Positions 1 through 24,360 of a stretch of 64,000 nt of DNA are shown piece after piece (position 1 is the first letter of the stretch; the number at the start of each line of letters is the position of its first letter). The stretch is from Seriola aureovittata. Its lineage: Eukaryota; Chordata; Actinopteri; Carangiformes; Carangidae. The DNA is taken from positions 9,202,583 to 9,266,582 of the forward strand of contig NC_079387.1 of assembly GCF_021018895.1 (NCBI RefSeq), written 5' to 3'. The notes beneath the pieces are model-generated. The model ran no database searches, was not told where the DNA came from, and saw only the letters and a program-made list of their open reading frames with translations. The position numbers were made by a program, and so were the translations under genes.

Positions 1-1029
1 CTGGGGGAGTGTGCAGACTTTAGTTCAATTATGATTTAAATAGACTGAGTGATTCAGGTCAATACACATCGATTTGAGGTGTAATCAAAATCTTTTTGGA
101 ACCACGTTTCCTATAATTTTGGGGCTTTGAAGGATGTAAACAAAAACTAGTCTGTACTTGTAATCATTTTGTCACCATCAAGTCTGCAGAATTAGCTATT
201 AGCTGTTCCTGTCTGCAATGGATCAGTCTGAATTTCAAGAAGACTTAAAAATATGACGATTCTCAGGTAAGTTCTGGAGCCAAAAGGAGTGTCTCACTAA
301 CTCTCAGGTATAGATGAATATATATGCACATAAGTGCTGTAAATCTCTTTCTATGTACCGCAGTATTCGCTATTCACAGTCAGAATACATAATACTTTAA
401 AGGAAAAATCCACCATAGTGTCCTACACTCAGGGGTTTATCTTGTCAATACTTATTTGGTGTGTTCACTCATTTAGTTCAGATACAGTTAGTGAGGTCCT
501 CAGTTTCTGCTTTTGGAGCAGAAGAACAGGTAAAGCACTCACCCAAAAGAAACATGAAGAAACACCATAAAAACAACAGAATATGCCGAGACATACACCG
601 TTAAACACAAAGATATCTGTTTTTAACAATGAAGTATTTTTGGTGGACTTTTCCTTTAACTCGTAGTTGCCTTTTTACCTTAGAGGAAGTGCGTGATTAT
701 AGTCAGCTAATACATCTGTTGTCATGTGACTCGTTGATCGTCCATAATTATTATTATGGCTCCTTCGTACATGATCGGAGCAGCTTCTTCGAACCAGCAC
801 TTTCACAGTCGCATCACCACCCCACAACTAAAGTCCACATATGCATCAGATGAACATATCAAAAAAATCTACAAAACTACTTAAAAAAGGCTCAGAGAGT
901 TGGGTTAATAATAATAATAAAAAATAAAAGCACAGTAGAATTTGGCCTCATTGCTTTGTTTTGATTGTCTTGTGTTTGGCTTGCTAGTCAGGGTTTGGAG
1001 ATTAAGGGGCAGGGAGAGGGGGTGGGGGG
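1..1029. other. Downstream flank / probable 3'UTR of stradb
   Basis: AT-rich sequence downstream of the stradb stop codon on the minus strand. I see no convincing coding exon and no minus-strand AATAAA or ATTAAA signal here, so the stradb transcript may end beyond the left edge of the window. The short open frames in this stretch have no recognisable domain. Confidence 0.5.
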
Positions 1030-4000
1030 TTAGGAGAAGTCCCAAACAGCCTCAGGAGTGTCGGCGGTGGACGGTGTCGGAGCATGGCAGGACGGACCAG
1101 GGGGACAGGACACTGGAGGGTCCTCGGGGCTGGTGAGGGGCACTGCTGGGTACATGAGGCTGAGGAAGGAGTCTCTAGTGTGCCTCTTCACCTGTCACAG
1201 AACAACACAACTCTGCTCAAACACTGGGACAACATATTGTTGTTGTTTTTTTCAATGTTAGTTCAATGTCAGCTCTCACTGATGTCATCATATTTTGTAT
1301 ATTCTCACCTGCTGTGTCACATTTACATTCTGAGACTAAGTCATAACCTGGGACGCTTCTCTAACATGCTAAAAAGTAGAATAGAATAGGACGAGCAGAG
1401 CAGGGCAATGAGGTCAGTAAAATCAGCTACACAAGCTGGCAAACTTTAGTTACCAGTCGTACCAGACCAAGTAAAGCTGTAGCAATAAGACTGCGTCTCC
1501 TGAATTGAACAAGGGTGTGTTTTTGGTTCTGAAATCAACTTTTCATTTGTGTGTTTCTGTGCGTTACATAGTTCCACTTGAAAGCACAGCTCAGGGCTAA
1601 CATTTATCTAGCTGTTAGAGGTGTTCTGTTATGAATGTTAGTGTTGGACAAGTAGAACTTTTCGCCTGTAGGTGACACTAGTTGAATAAAGGATCATCAA
1701 AGTAATTATAATTAACCCTATGGAGACCGTGAATGTCTGTAACAAGTTTCATTGCAATGCATCCAAGGATTCTTGAGATGTTTCACTCTGGAGGAAGGTG
1801 ATCGATCAACTGGCTGACAGACAGATTGACCAAGCAAACAACTTTCATCCCACACAAAAGGCGGTTCCATCTTTAGTCCCTGGACATCATGGGTAGGAAA
1901 CCCACCTGCTTGAAGAAGGCGTGGGTCAACAGTGAAGATGCTGATGGTCTGGAGAAGAGAAAGACAGGGCAAACACTGTCATTGGAGTTTATACTGTAAT
2001 TCGAATGTGATCGATTGTCGATAAAGTTGACTCTTCCTTTAATGTAACGACCTGCGCTCAGGCTGCTGCTGCAGACACAGCTGGACCAGGTTGTGCAGGG
2101 TGGCCGAGTGGTTTTTAGGTCCGGGGCTCTGAGGTCGGTCGGTGGGAGGAGCGGTGGCGCTGTGTGTCAGGCTTCCGGTGGCCACGCTCTCCCCGATGCC
2201 AGAGTCCACCCCGGACCGCGACACCTTCAGCCCCCCCAGCTCGCCGAGCGGGAAGGGAGCCACATCGAGCAGGCAGCAGTGGGAGCCGCGCAGCTTCTGA
2301 AGCAGCATCTGAAGAGGAGGATTAAAAACAGAGAAGTACAGATTGGAAAATTTTGTAATCTGGATGAACTGACCCTTGAAAACGTATTCTTGTAAGACAG
2401 GTGTTTTCATTACCTGAGTGGGGGGCATGTCCTGGAAGGGCACCCTGCCGCTGACCAGCTCACAGGCCACAATACCTAAACTGTAGATATCTGACTTCAC
2501 TCCGTAACCGTGCAGGTCCTACTGAGGACAACACCATGCAGACAGGGGCGACAGAACAGACTAGAATGAGGCTGAAAAACACCGGACACTAAAAGTTGCA
2601 GTGCTGTTATTAAAAGGTACATGTTGAGCTTACACTCAGGAGAACTGGAGCTCAAGTCATTTGAAAGTATTTCACTGAGTTTAGGGAGTCCTGACCTGTC
2701 GCAGTAGTTCAGGGCTGAGCCAGGGCAGCAGGGCGGGGCTGTGATGGGGCATGTCGAACACCGCCCTCATCCTCTTCCCCTCACGCATCATACTGTAAAC
2801 ACTGTGGAGCCCTGAGAGGTAAACACGCCCCTCCCCTGACAGCAGGATATGACTGGCCTTCACCCCCCTGAGAAAAATAATCAATAAACAGAGAGACATT
2901 AAAACACAAATACTTTTATATCTTTAGACTTTTTCCTTCATTCCTCTTATAACGCTGCCTGTCTCCCGCTGACCGGTGAACGTAGCCCATCCGGTGCAGG
3001 TATTCCAGCGCTTTCAGCACACCGTACAGCAAGTACGCTATCAGGGATTCACTCATTCCATCTGGGAAATATGTCCTCAGTAAAGTGTCTGCAGAGCCTG
3101 CAGAGAGGAGACCGAGAAGAACAGCTGAGCAGGTCTGAGGAAGTGGTGCAAATTGGGGATGTAATAATTGAGATGTAGTAATGTTGCAGCTTTAGTAAAT
3201 TCTATGGATTTTAAAGACAAAACAAAATGTGTGGCAGTAGCTGACCGTAGGCCATGAGCGGTGTGAGGACCCACAGCTGGCAGCAGGAGCTGAAAACCAG
3301 GCGGGAGGTCAGCAGGTTGGGGTGACGGAAAAGCCGTGAAAGCAGAACCTCGTTCTGGGGATTTGGAACACAATCAGAAAATAAAACACATCTGGATGAA
3401 GACGAACATTTAGAACCAAATGTGCTCAGCAAAAATATCTTTTTTTCTGGAGAGCAACTCACCATGAGCTGCAGCAGCTCCTCCTCGGTGCACTCGTCCA
3501 GGTTGGTTTGTTTGACGGCCACCAGCTGGCCAGTAGGGTTGTGCCGTGCCATGCTCACCTGGCTCAGGTTATTGAAGCCCCTCCCTGTAACACAGTGACC
3601 TGAAGTGAAATCTTACTCTTATTTTGAAATATTTGGGAGGGAAATTAGATACAACTCTTTGCAGTTTCCTTGGCTGACATAATGATGTGACTCAGGTGTA
3701 CGGTGTGGCGCTCTCACCCAGCTCTGACAGTAGCTGGTAGTGGGCTGGGTCAGCCGACAGCCCTGTGATGTCATCACCACCTGCTGGCCCTTGCAGAGTG
3801 TATTCAGAACCGTCACAGCTCTGCAGGGACGCACACACCCACATACACCCCACAAACATTTATTAAGCATTGATCTCAAAGAATGAAAAACATAGTCACT
3901 CTGCAAATGAACATGATTGAATGAATTATGTATGTGACTCAAACATGTGCATTAAATCTCCGGCATGTTGTTGGTTCAGACCACCATCACTTAACAGCTG

Positions 4001-5954
4001 AGAGTGTGAGTAGGCAGGGTGTGGGCGGATTAGATTTCAACACAAAGGGAGACAGACAGGAGCTGTAGAGTCGGTGGTATTAGCTGTAACCATATAAAGA
4101 ATTTTCAGTTATATTCTAATAATTTTGTACTGTGGTTCAGAAAAAAATCTCTCTGCCCTCTTAGTAAAGCTTATTACGCAATAACCTATTCCCCATAGTG
4201 GATCATTAAATTTTCATCTCATCTAATCTCATCCATCTAACTGGCTTTGTCCTGTAATAACCCTAAAATCTCCTTCACGGACGACTACTGGCACCGAGTC
4301 CGTCTGACAGGCAGGTCAAAGCACCACTGTTGTGAGGCAATGTGTGAGGGGACGATGGCCGCCAGGGGATGTCACTGTGACACTGAGCACAGCGAAGGGA
4401 GGGGGTGGAGGGGGGGTGCTTGCAGTTTTAGTGATGCAGACAAAGGTTTGGGACAGAGGAGAGTCTAGTTCTCTTTCTCACACACGCACATTTGGTTTCA
4501 TTCATTCAGATTCTTTGTATTCACTCCTTACTGTCCCAGCATTTTGTCTGTATTATCAGGAGAAAATGACCTCACACAATAGCAGTACATTAATAATTAT
4601 TATTAAGTACTTAATAATAATTACTAGCACTGCACTAACAATGGTTGTAGTTACAGAGGAATAAGAGGACAGAAAATTCTCCTGCAATCATTCAGGCTTG
4701 AGTCTTTATTACAAATTCATTACAAAGAGCCTGCTTCATAAACTGGGAATATGACTTACACAGGAATTCACCAGGCCATAAAAAGTCTAATGTAATGAAA
4801 GTATCAAATTGCATTATGGGAATTGTAGGATTGAGTGTTTTTAGAGCTTGATCCATATTAGGGAGTTAAAATGAGGAAATCTTGGCCTCTGCTGCACAAA
4901 TTTTGACCATTCTTGTTTAAATCTGTCTCTTGGGAGTCCCTACACTTGCAATACTAAATTGATGGAGTACCCATTTGGGTGTTACCAGCAGAGTTAACTG
5001 CTGCAATGTTATTCCAGTAGGCACTGTCTTTAACAACTTTAATGGTCAAGCAGCTCCATACAGCTGATAAACGACAAATGAATAGTGGTGATATGACGGA
5101 AGAGCATCAGTGTGACGCCTGTCTCCATGCTGACAGCGTCTTGGCTACTGACCAGGAACTGGTGGCTGGTGTCCTCATAGCGCTCCTCTATGTCCATGGG
5201 CTGGACCTGAGCGTGGGAGATGCAGGAACAATCCTGGTGAAGGGGGAAGGGGGAGGGGGAGGGGGGAGCACAGGTGAGACATGCCCTACAGGACAAGGAG
5301 GAGTGGAGTGGAGAGGAAACGTGGAGCTTGGAAAGTGGGGGTGGGGGGGAATGACACACTGCTTTGCGTTGGGTGGGAGGGTCAGAGATGAGGCAGGCAA
5401 GCAAGCATCTGGAAATATGGGCTGTGAAGGCACTCACATGGCATTTTATCGGAAGTGGTGAGTGGAGAGAGAATGAGAGTGATGATAAGAGGCAAAAAGG
5501 AGGCAGCTGACTGACTGATGTGTCCCAAAAGAGCAAGATAAGAGCTGCATACATACTTAGATGTATCTATTAGCTGTGAGAGATGCACAGTTAGATTATA
5601 TTAATGCCTGCTATTTTCAAACCTACATTAGCCCTTATTATATATGAAAGTGCAGATGCACACTGGTTAAACTTTTAAGGCAAGCTATTTAAACAATATC
5701 TGACATCTCATATAACTTTAAAATGCTAATTTGCAAATTGACATCAGCTGATATCTAACAATTATTGGTGCATCGCTATCTTTAAGCTCTTAATTTTTTT
5801 AATACACTTCACAGACTCCTGAATTTACCAGGGGTATCAGCATGAGCCATCTGATTCGTGACTATACATCTACTGGGTCACAATGAAGCGACACGCACGG
5901 AGACACAAGGAAAAAAAAACCCATGCAGCGTTTTATTCTTACCAAGAAAGACAT
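1030..5954 (-). CDS. stradb: STE20-related pseudokinase adaptor beta (STRADB), complete, 11 coding exons
   Basis: Coding exons in transcript order: 5954-5943, 5233-5153, 3820-3718, 3584-3463, 3354-3246, 3097-2974, 2867-2696, 2518-2414, 2308-2052, 1948-1906, 1191-1030. Joined, they give 429 codons plus stop with continuous phase (human STRADB is about 418 aa). The first exon is only four codons (MSFL) before gtaaga, the same split as human MSLL/DC. STRAD proteins bind and activate the kinase LKB1 with MO25 in the cytoplasm. The kinase fold is recognisable but degenerate: the beta-3 lysine is kept (LVAVKQTN), the catalytic HRD is HRG ([11 protein letters not shown]) and DFG is replaced (YLSGLHS), as expected of a pseudokinase. 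[10 protein letters not shown] and [20 protein letters not shown] are strongly STRADB-like. The end is AVWDFS, matching the family's tail where MO25 docks (human ends WEF). The exon 2 donor (gtcagt) is the least certain boundary. Confidence 0.93.
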
Positions 5955-7500
5955 GGAGTCCTTTTGGCGACGGTAAAACCAGAGGCTTTGGCATTCATCC
6001 GCTCACAGGCTGCAGGAGACCGACCGCGATGGAGGGAGGCAGGAGGATGGAGCGCAGCAGTGTAATATGAGACACACGGAGAATCCCCCACTAGACTAGA
6101 AAGCAGCCAACATCCATCCAACCTCAACCATCCATCCATCCATCCGTCTGCGGCTTACCTGGCTGCATCAACTGATCTACAGATCGGAGGAAATGATAAG
6201 AAATTCACCAGCGGAGATCCCCGTCCAGTCCAGTCAGTGAAGGCGTTGACATCGAAAGGAAGACCGTGCAGCCTGGAATATATATGAATGTAGATGTATA
6301 TTTTTTCATTCAGTTGCATCATTGTTTATTTACTAAAAACAGGTCATGCTGAAAGTGGCACAATAAGGCTTCACCTGTGGACCACATTCCAAAAATTGCG
6401 ATAATTTCGCAATACAATTATCAAATTCAATTTCACTTCAAGGTTAGATTAACTGCAGCCATTTTATTGTAATCTGAGCACGAGCATTATTCAAATCGAT
6501 GGTTAATGTCGTCAGCTGACATGACTTTTATAAAATAAATATAGAATATTTATCTAACTTTTTCTTCTTCTTTTTTTTTTTATTACACATTGGTTTTTAA
6601 GTGTCTGGAGAAATATACGGGGCATGCTACATACACAAAAACACTCATTCTGTAGGTTCTCATTCCGTAGCTTGGCGAACGTAAATATATTCGCTTGGTT
6701 CAAACATAATGCAATGGTTAGCTTACTTATGAGCTGAGTATTATATTTTTTGTGTTTATTTAAAAGTGCCCGACATGTAAAGAAAAGACGCTGCTTACCT
6801 TCTCCTGTCGACAGCAGCTCAGGCGCCTCGACGTAAACAAGTTAAAAATACAAAGGACAGCCTGAAAACCTACACAACGTTTTGTTTACAAAGATTATCT
6901 TCTATCATTCTTTGTCAAAATTATACGAAGGAAGTTAAAAGTAACGAGTTTTACTGTCAGTAATGAGCCGCACAATGTCCCCAAGCGAAAATGTAATCTT
7001 GACAGGACTTTTAATTTGACACCGATAACAGGCGCCTAATAAAAACGTCATCAAACCTACTGTCGCAGCTTGATGATTCATGTAGCTGTTAGCCTTCTCC
7101 CTCCCTTCCCCTCTATTGTTTGAGGTTTTGGTAAAGGGCTTGACAGACACCGCATGTACCGCTGGAACTGTCCATGCTGTGGAATAGTATCGATATAGGG
7201 TAAGATTTACGATAATCGATCATCATCTTCGATTCCTATAATGTTGTGATGCCCACCGCGTGAGGGATGCTGCCAGTTTGAGCTCGTGACGGTATTGTGT
7301 TAGCCAACGCTATGCCAAGAGACAGGCAGCTGTCATCCTCACCTATAGGAAAACATGTCAAACGTTAGCTAACGCTCAATACTTGACCAAAACAAATAAC
7401 GGTATATGAAATTCAAAGAGAAATTCAAATATTAATGAATCAACAGTTAACTCTGCTACAGACCTGTAGGATTATCACTCATAACGGTAAATGTTAGCTG
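5955..7500. promoter_or_regulatory. stradb 5' leader exons and divergent stradb/trak2 promoter zone
   Basis: Upstream of the stradb ATG, the minus strand carries two good donor sites that could end untranslated exons: CAGCCAG/gtaagc near 6160 and GAGAAG/gtaagc near 6800. The leader also holds a short (CCAT)n run near 6120-6145. The segment 6780-7500 has scattered CpGs and TAGCTAACG-type words often seen near fish first exons, and it is the likely start region for both divergent genes. I cannot place a TSS from sequence alone. Confidence 0.4.
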
Positions 7501-10469
7501 GCCTGCGTAAACATTGCTAGCGTTAGCTCACATAGGATATTTAAATATGAGTGGCATGGTACAATTCATAATAACCCTTATATCCATATATAAGAGACAA
7601 ACATAAAAACCAACAACGAAAGCGTAAATTTAATTTCTAAAATTAATCCTTAAATTATGATGACTTAACCTTTATGTTTTCTTTTTGTTTGTTTTTTTTA
7701 CATATTGGGATCTTCTTATAAATTTCGTACGAAGATGCACTGAATTAACAGTACAATCCTAACTTATAAATTCTCCATACCCCACAAAGTTTGCAAATTA
7801 TTCAAGAAATTACACTTAAAATTTCTGTAATTTAAGAATCTTATCCAATTAACTTGAATTTGTGTTAACTTGTGTTTACTGTCCAGTAAAGCGTCTTCAA
7901 AAAATAGTTTTTTCAAAGTGAATTTAGCTTAAACAATTTGTTTGTTTAAGAAGATGGCACACAGGGGTTAGCTGTTATTGATGTCAGCTGCCAGTGTGAT
8001 CAGATGTAATATGTGGTTATTACATTTTCTTCTTTTGACAAGGCATGGCAAGGAATGCCTGCTGATTATTGCAGTCAGAGGTTTCTGGTAATGCAGGTAA
8101 ACTCTCTGGTCCAGTCAGTGTCACATGCTGCCTCATGCCGTGTACAGACTGTTAGATCTAAGATGGGCTGAGTGCAGATGCTGTGATGCAGCACAAATAG
8201 AGGCAAGGCAAATAACTGGCAATTAGAAATCCAGAGGGATATTTTCCACATCTAAATTTAACAACATCAGGTCATAGTTTCAGGTGTGGAAAAACTTTTT
8301 GTAGTTTTTTTTTACCTCACTTGAGTATGATATTCAGATACTGACATTTCCACTGCTGCAGTGGTTGTAGGTCACGCTGGATAGGAGCGCCAGTGGGGTG
8401 CTTAGATTAGACATGAACGGAGATGAAGTCTGTAAAAAGCTGATGTAAGCAGACAGTCCCTCTGGGACAGCTGGGACAGACCAGTGTTGTGTATAATGCT
8501 GCCTCTGTCTGTACTTCACAGAGTTGCTTGCAGAGCTTCTCTTGGCATTTTACATCACTATAATGAGCAATAATCTGTCAACAGAATTAAATGGCGGTTT
8601 CCAGATTGTGATCCAGAATTTTCTCCTGCTTCTCAAAACCAAAGGAAATTGTGTGTGTGGCCATTAATGTTAACCACAAAGATCCTTTTAATAAATAAAT
8701 AATAGGTTTTGTTCGTCAGGAAGTTAATGAGGCTGGGTAATGTAAGTGCATCTCTCATTCGTATTTACTATCTTAAGATACCAATTTCTTGTATCATTTA
8801 TTGTATCACAAACAAGAAGCTGTGGGGCTGTGACAGTGTTACTCATGAGATGAGTCACACACACCAGGGCAAGATTAGTTCTTACATTTTAACACAAGAA
8901 AAAGAAGAAGCATACATCTGAAAGATGTTGCTATGACAAACATGAACATATCTGACTCATACTAATGATTAATGCATGCAACAGTTTGTGCATAAAATTG
9001 CTCCAAGGCATCATCTGAATGTGACTAATATAATTCCAATATCATTCAGTCAATACCAGCGTCATTAATGGATCAGTACAGTGTATTTGCAAGGCCTCTA
9101 ATAGTCAACAGCGCATTTAGGCTGTAGCATTGCGTGCATCACAGTAATCCCCTTTATGGAGCAAACTGTTTCAGCTTCACAGTTATGTAAGCAGAGGATG
9201 AATGTTGTCCAAGGACTCTGTCTTTCCACAGGCATGCTTACTGATACACACATACAGATATGTATGTGTGTGTGTGTGTGTGTGTGTCTGTGTCTGCATG
9301 CACAGCTACAGGCCAAGCACTAAGGTCAGTGATGCAGATGGTACACCACTAATGGGTGGTAGGATGTATGACCCTGCACAGTGCTGTCTTTTTAAAGTAG
9401 CTATTCATGGCATTGTCCTTTAAAATAAGCCAGTTTTGCTGCTTTTTTTTTAGCTGATGAAATACAATAGCACAATTACACAGACCTCTATCCACTTAAA
9501 GTGACACTCCACCAATTTTACACATGAAGTTCAATTGACTTGTCACAAGGAGTTGTACTCAACCTGTGGAAATGGTTGTATAATATCTTGTGGCTCTGGA
9601 AGGAGCTAAAGTCGGAGAAAATAACCCCAGTGATGTCATAGTGATTTCATGTCATTTAGCAAATTACAGTGCTATACAGTACACAGCTGGTCAGTGTTCA
9701 TTTTCCCAGTTCTCTACTGGGAACTCATCCCTTTAAGAGCGCATCCTGTCTCATTCCTCCAGTCATCCCTTTAAGGCCTGGAAAAGTCCCCAGAGGTAGA
9801 CAACAGGAAGAGGGAGGGCTCTCTGTCACCCCTCGGCCCGCTCTTAAAACAGTATGTTGCACATAGGAAGGGAATTAAAATGCATCAGTGTTGCAGTATA
9901 GCAGCTGGCTTGCTTTGGTGACTATTTCCTCCTGTAAAATCTCAATGAATGACCTTTTCTGAAAACTTGTCCTTGTTTAATTTTAATAAAAGAGGAGGAA
10001 TCTTTTAGCTTCTTTAGGCTTTAAGGTTCGACTGACGTAGTTTAAATCTGTTGAATCCTGAAGAAGACACCAGACAATTGGTGGTTAAAGTGTCCAGCAG
10101 CACACATGGTGGGAGGAATGTTTTTTTTCATTTGGCTCTAAATGTCAGCAACCAAGTGGGAAGGAGAAAAGAATGAGGCCAACAGAGGGAAATGATGGAT
10201 GTCATCAGTAGCGGAGTCACATATGCTCCATGCACACACATGAATTAAACCTTAACATCCTCTTTTTTCAGTCTACCTCACGAATAAGTTGCTTCACTGA
10301 TTTCTAACACTTCTCTAATCCTGTTGCAGGTAAAGGTGTGTGTGTGTGGGCACCACCTGTCAGTGCAGGAACAGGATGTGATGTCATAGCGATAGCAGCT
10401 TCCATCTTTCTGTCCAGCTTTGTGTTTGCGAGTGGGGAGGGGGGGCCCTTCCCGCTCCAAGGACAGGAC
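7501..10469. other. Non-coding sequence between stradb and the first recognised trak2 exon
   Basis: AT-rich, with a (TG)n microsatellite near 9261-9288. I looked on the plus strand for the conserved acidic N-terminal motif of mammalian TRAK proteins (PEVELVSLLEEQLP) and did not find it here. Untranslated trak2 exons could be hidden in this stretch. An acceptor-like ttgcag at 10324-10329 could begin the exon that carries the start codon at 10470. Confidence 0.5.
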
Positions 10470-22013
<11,544 letters not shown>

Positions 22014-22986
22014 AGAGAGGGATGGACTGGGAGGGCGCATACTCGAGAACATGAACCTCCTCCTTTACACCTTCATCCCCTCCTTCTTCCTCTGATCTCT
22101 CCTCCTTTCTGCCTTTGGAGAGACGAGTCAGGGCATCGACGGGCAAAACAATCCCTCCTTTATAAGACTTAATTTTAAAGCACAATTAAACTAAACTGAC
22201 TGTTTTTAGCGACAACGCAGTGTCTGTGTGTGTGTAGATGTTTGCCATGATGCTAGTTGTCAAGACCTTAGCTCGCCTCTGAACAGGTTGTTCAGCTTTG
22301 TACCTCCCAGTCGTGTAAGAATTAGGTTTTGTAGTTTTCCTGTGAGGCTCTGGATGTTCAGGCACATGTGGAGGAGAGAAGGAACATGTAAGTGGAAGAA
22401 GGGTTTGTGGAAGTGGATTAGAAAAGAGCAAGAGTTAAGGCACGGTAAAGCTGTAAAGAGAAGAGAGAGTAAGAAGAGAAAGTGAGTGTAAGGTGAAGAG
22501 AGAAGGACTGAGCATCCAGAGTTTTCACATTTCAAGGGCTTGTTTTGTTCTGGGCTGGAAAAGCTTTAATCTGTAGTAAAACAGCATCATGTTGGCCGAC
22601 CATTCCCATAACACAGTGACTGGTTTGACAACATCTGTCTCGGCACATTAAACCTTTAGTCACAATGGAAGGGATTCAGTTTGCTTTTATTACTTGAGAA
22701 CTGGACTTAAGTGCTAGCTGGCTCAACGGCATACTGCCAGGCTCATCTTGTAGTCAGACCATGCCTCTAACATGCCAGTATTAATATTATAATAACTTTA
22801 CAATAGACCATTGTTGCACAAATGTCTGGTGACCGTCCACGTGCCCTTCCCCTTTTCCTGCCTCCTGCAAGCGTCTGCATGACACGTCTAAAGCGACCTT
22901 GCCTACAGGTTCCCAGCATGCACCCTGTTGGCAGACGGGTGGGGCCAGGCTGAAGGCGAGGCCAGAACCAAATCAAAACACCAGGC

Positions 22987-23018
<32 letters not shown>

Positions 23019-24360
23019 AAGTTTTACCTTCTCCTTCAGGTCCTTGTGTTTTGTGTGTTTTTAATATGATGAGGCCTTATGTAGGAGCCAGCACTGTTCT
23101 GATTTCTGTTCCTGTGAAGCCATGTTTGTATATATGAGTTGCACTCGGTGGGATTTTTTGAGGTTGAGGTTGAGTTCATTTTAGGATCACTGCTTGGTTG
23201 AAAAAATTTCACCACAGCGCTGGGGCTTTAAAAGAAAAGTTTTCAGCCATTGTGTTTATCTCAGGCCTGTGGGGCGTTCAGGTTCAGTCTGTTCAGAGGG
23301 GAAAAACCACTGACACATTATTTTAGTTGTACATCACATCCAGGATTACTATGAGTGGTTGTTTTCTGTTTAAAAATGGACCTTGGGGGGGCGTCGTGTA
23401 GCGTAGTGGTTTAAGCAGGCGCCCCATGTGTAGAGGCTACAGTCCTCGCTGCAGTCGGCCCCGGTTCGAATCCCGCATCGGACGGCCTTTCACTGCATGT
23501 CATTCCCCCTCTCTCTGCCTCCCCGTTTCCTGTCACTCTCCACTGTGCTGTCCATTAAAGGCATAAAAGCCCAAAAAAATATACTTTAAAAAAAAAAAAA
23601 ATGGACCTTGGGGGTTATGTCGAGGACATATATAGTTCACACTTTAGCCAGAAGGTCGGATTATTATCATATTTATTCTATATTCTATTTATAACACCAC
23701 ATAATCTCATGCTTATATACAAGTAAGCTTAGAGCTTTGTGCTTGCCCCCTATGTGTCAGTCCAACCAGACTCCACCACTCAGTTACTGCACTTTTACTT
23801 TTTAACCTTGTTTTACTGACATCACTATCTGAAGTATATAAATTCTAACATGACGAGAAGATTTAGCAAAGTTTGTGCCTGTTTTAATAATGTCAGCTAA
23901 CATTTTGTCATAAGATTTTAATATATGTAGCATTATTTTCCTTTTTTTTTTCCCCTTTTCATAACAAGAGGCCCACAGAAGGGAATCCAAATCAAGCCAA
24001 ATGTTATTTTTATTTCTGAAGAAATGGAGGACTCTGGCTTACATATGTGTATACTGTATGCAACCAATTTTGTGCTAACCAGCTGTAATATATTTAACAT
24101 TGGAGGAAGAGCTTGAGTTTAATGTTTTGTATGTTTATATGATTGGAGAGAAGAGGAAAGAAGACACATTCAGACTGTTCATATCTTTACATTATTTGTA
24201 GTCATATGCTCTCCTTTCAGTAAAGCAGGAGGTTCAGGTTTCTGTCTATATAAGATATCCTCTTCATGTCTCCCCTCTAAGATCATGATCCTCTGTAAAC
24301 TATGGGTATTATACAGTTGCCCTTTTTTTTTAAATAAAGCAATGGAAAAAAGCTTCTGAC
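22014..24360 (+). other. trak2: trak2 3' untranslated region with polyadenylation signal
   Basis: About 2.3 kb follows the stop codon with no further trak2 coding. It contains an A-rich tract near 22987-23020, a SINE at 23390-23601, and AATAAA at 24333-24338, the best candidate cleavage signal. The exact end is inferred. Confidence 0.65.
23390..23601 (+). mobile_element. tRNA-derived SINE with perfect target-site duplication
   Basis: The body begins gcgtcgtgtagcgtagtgg (tRNA-like 5' half) and contains ggttcgaatccc at about 23463, an RNA polymerase III B-box. A tail domain with cactgcatgtcattccccct follows, and the element ends in an A-rich tract. It is bounded by the 13-bp direct repeat TGGACCTTGGGGG at 23377-23389 and 23602-23614, the duplicated insertion site. 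Perfect duplications suggest fairly recent insertion. It lies in the trak2 3'UTR in sense orientation. Confidence 0.9.

Noticed and set aside
1718..1972. 84-codon minus-strand frame in stradb
   Set aside because: Only 1906-1948 is a real exon, and it is read in a different frame; the rest is intron.
4270..4400. Minus-strand frame with DIPWRPSS, faintly like a segment of human STRADB
   Set aside because: Its possible donors do not fit the phase of the next STRADB exon (3820-3718). The gene model is complete without it.
5823..5848. Short minus-strand ATG frame (MAHADTPG) before a gtaaat donor, considered as the stradb first exon
   Set aside because: Wrong phase for the DCSCISH exon; the MSFL exon at 5954-5943 fits both phase and the family's N-terminus.
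23391..23480. Possible functional tRNA gene (B-box ggttcgaatcc)
   Set aside because: The flanking 13-bp direct repeats, SINE-type tail and A-rich end show a retroposed tRNA-derived SINE; no clean cloverleaf is evident.
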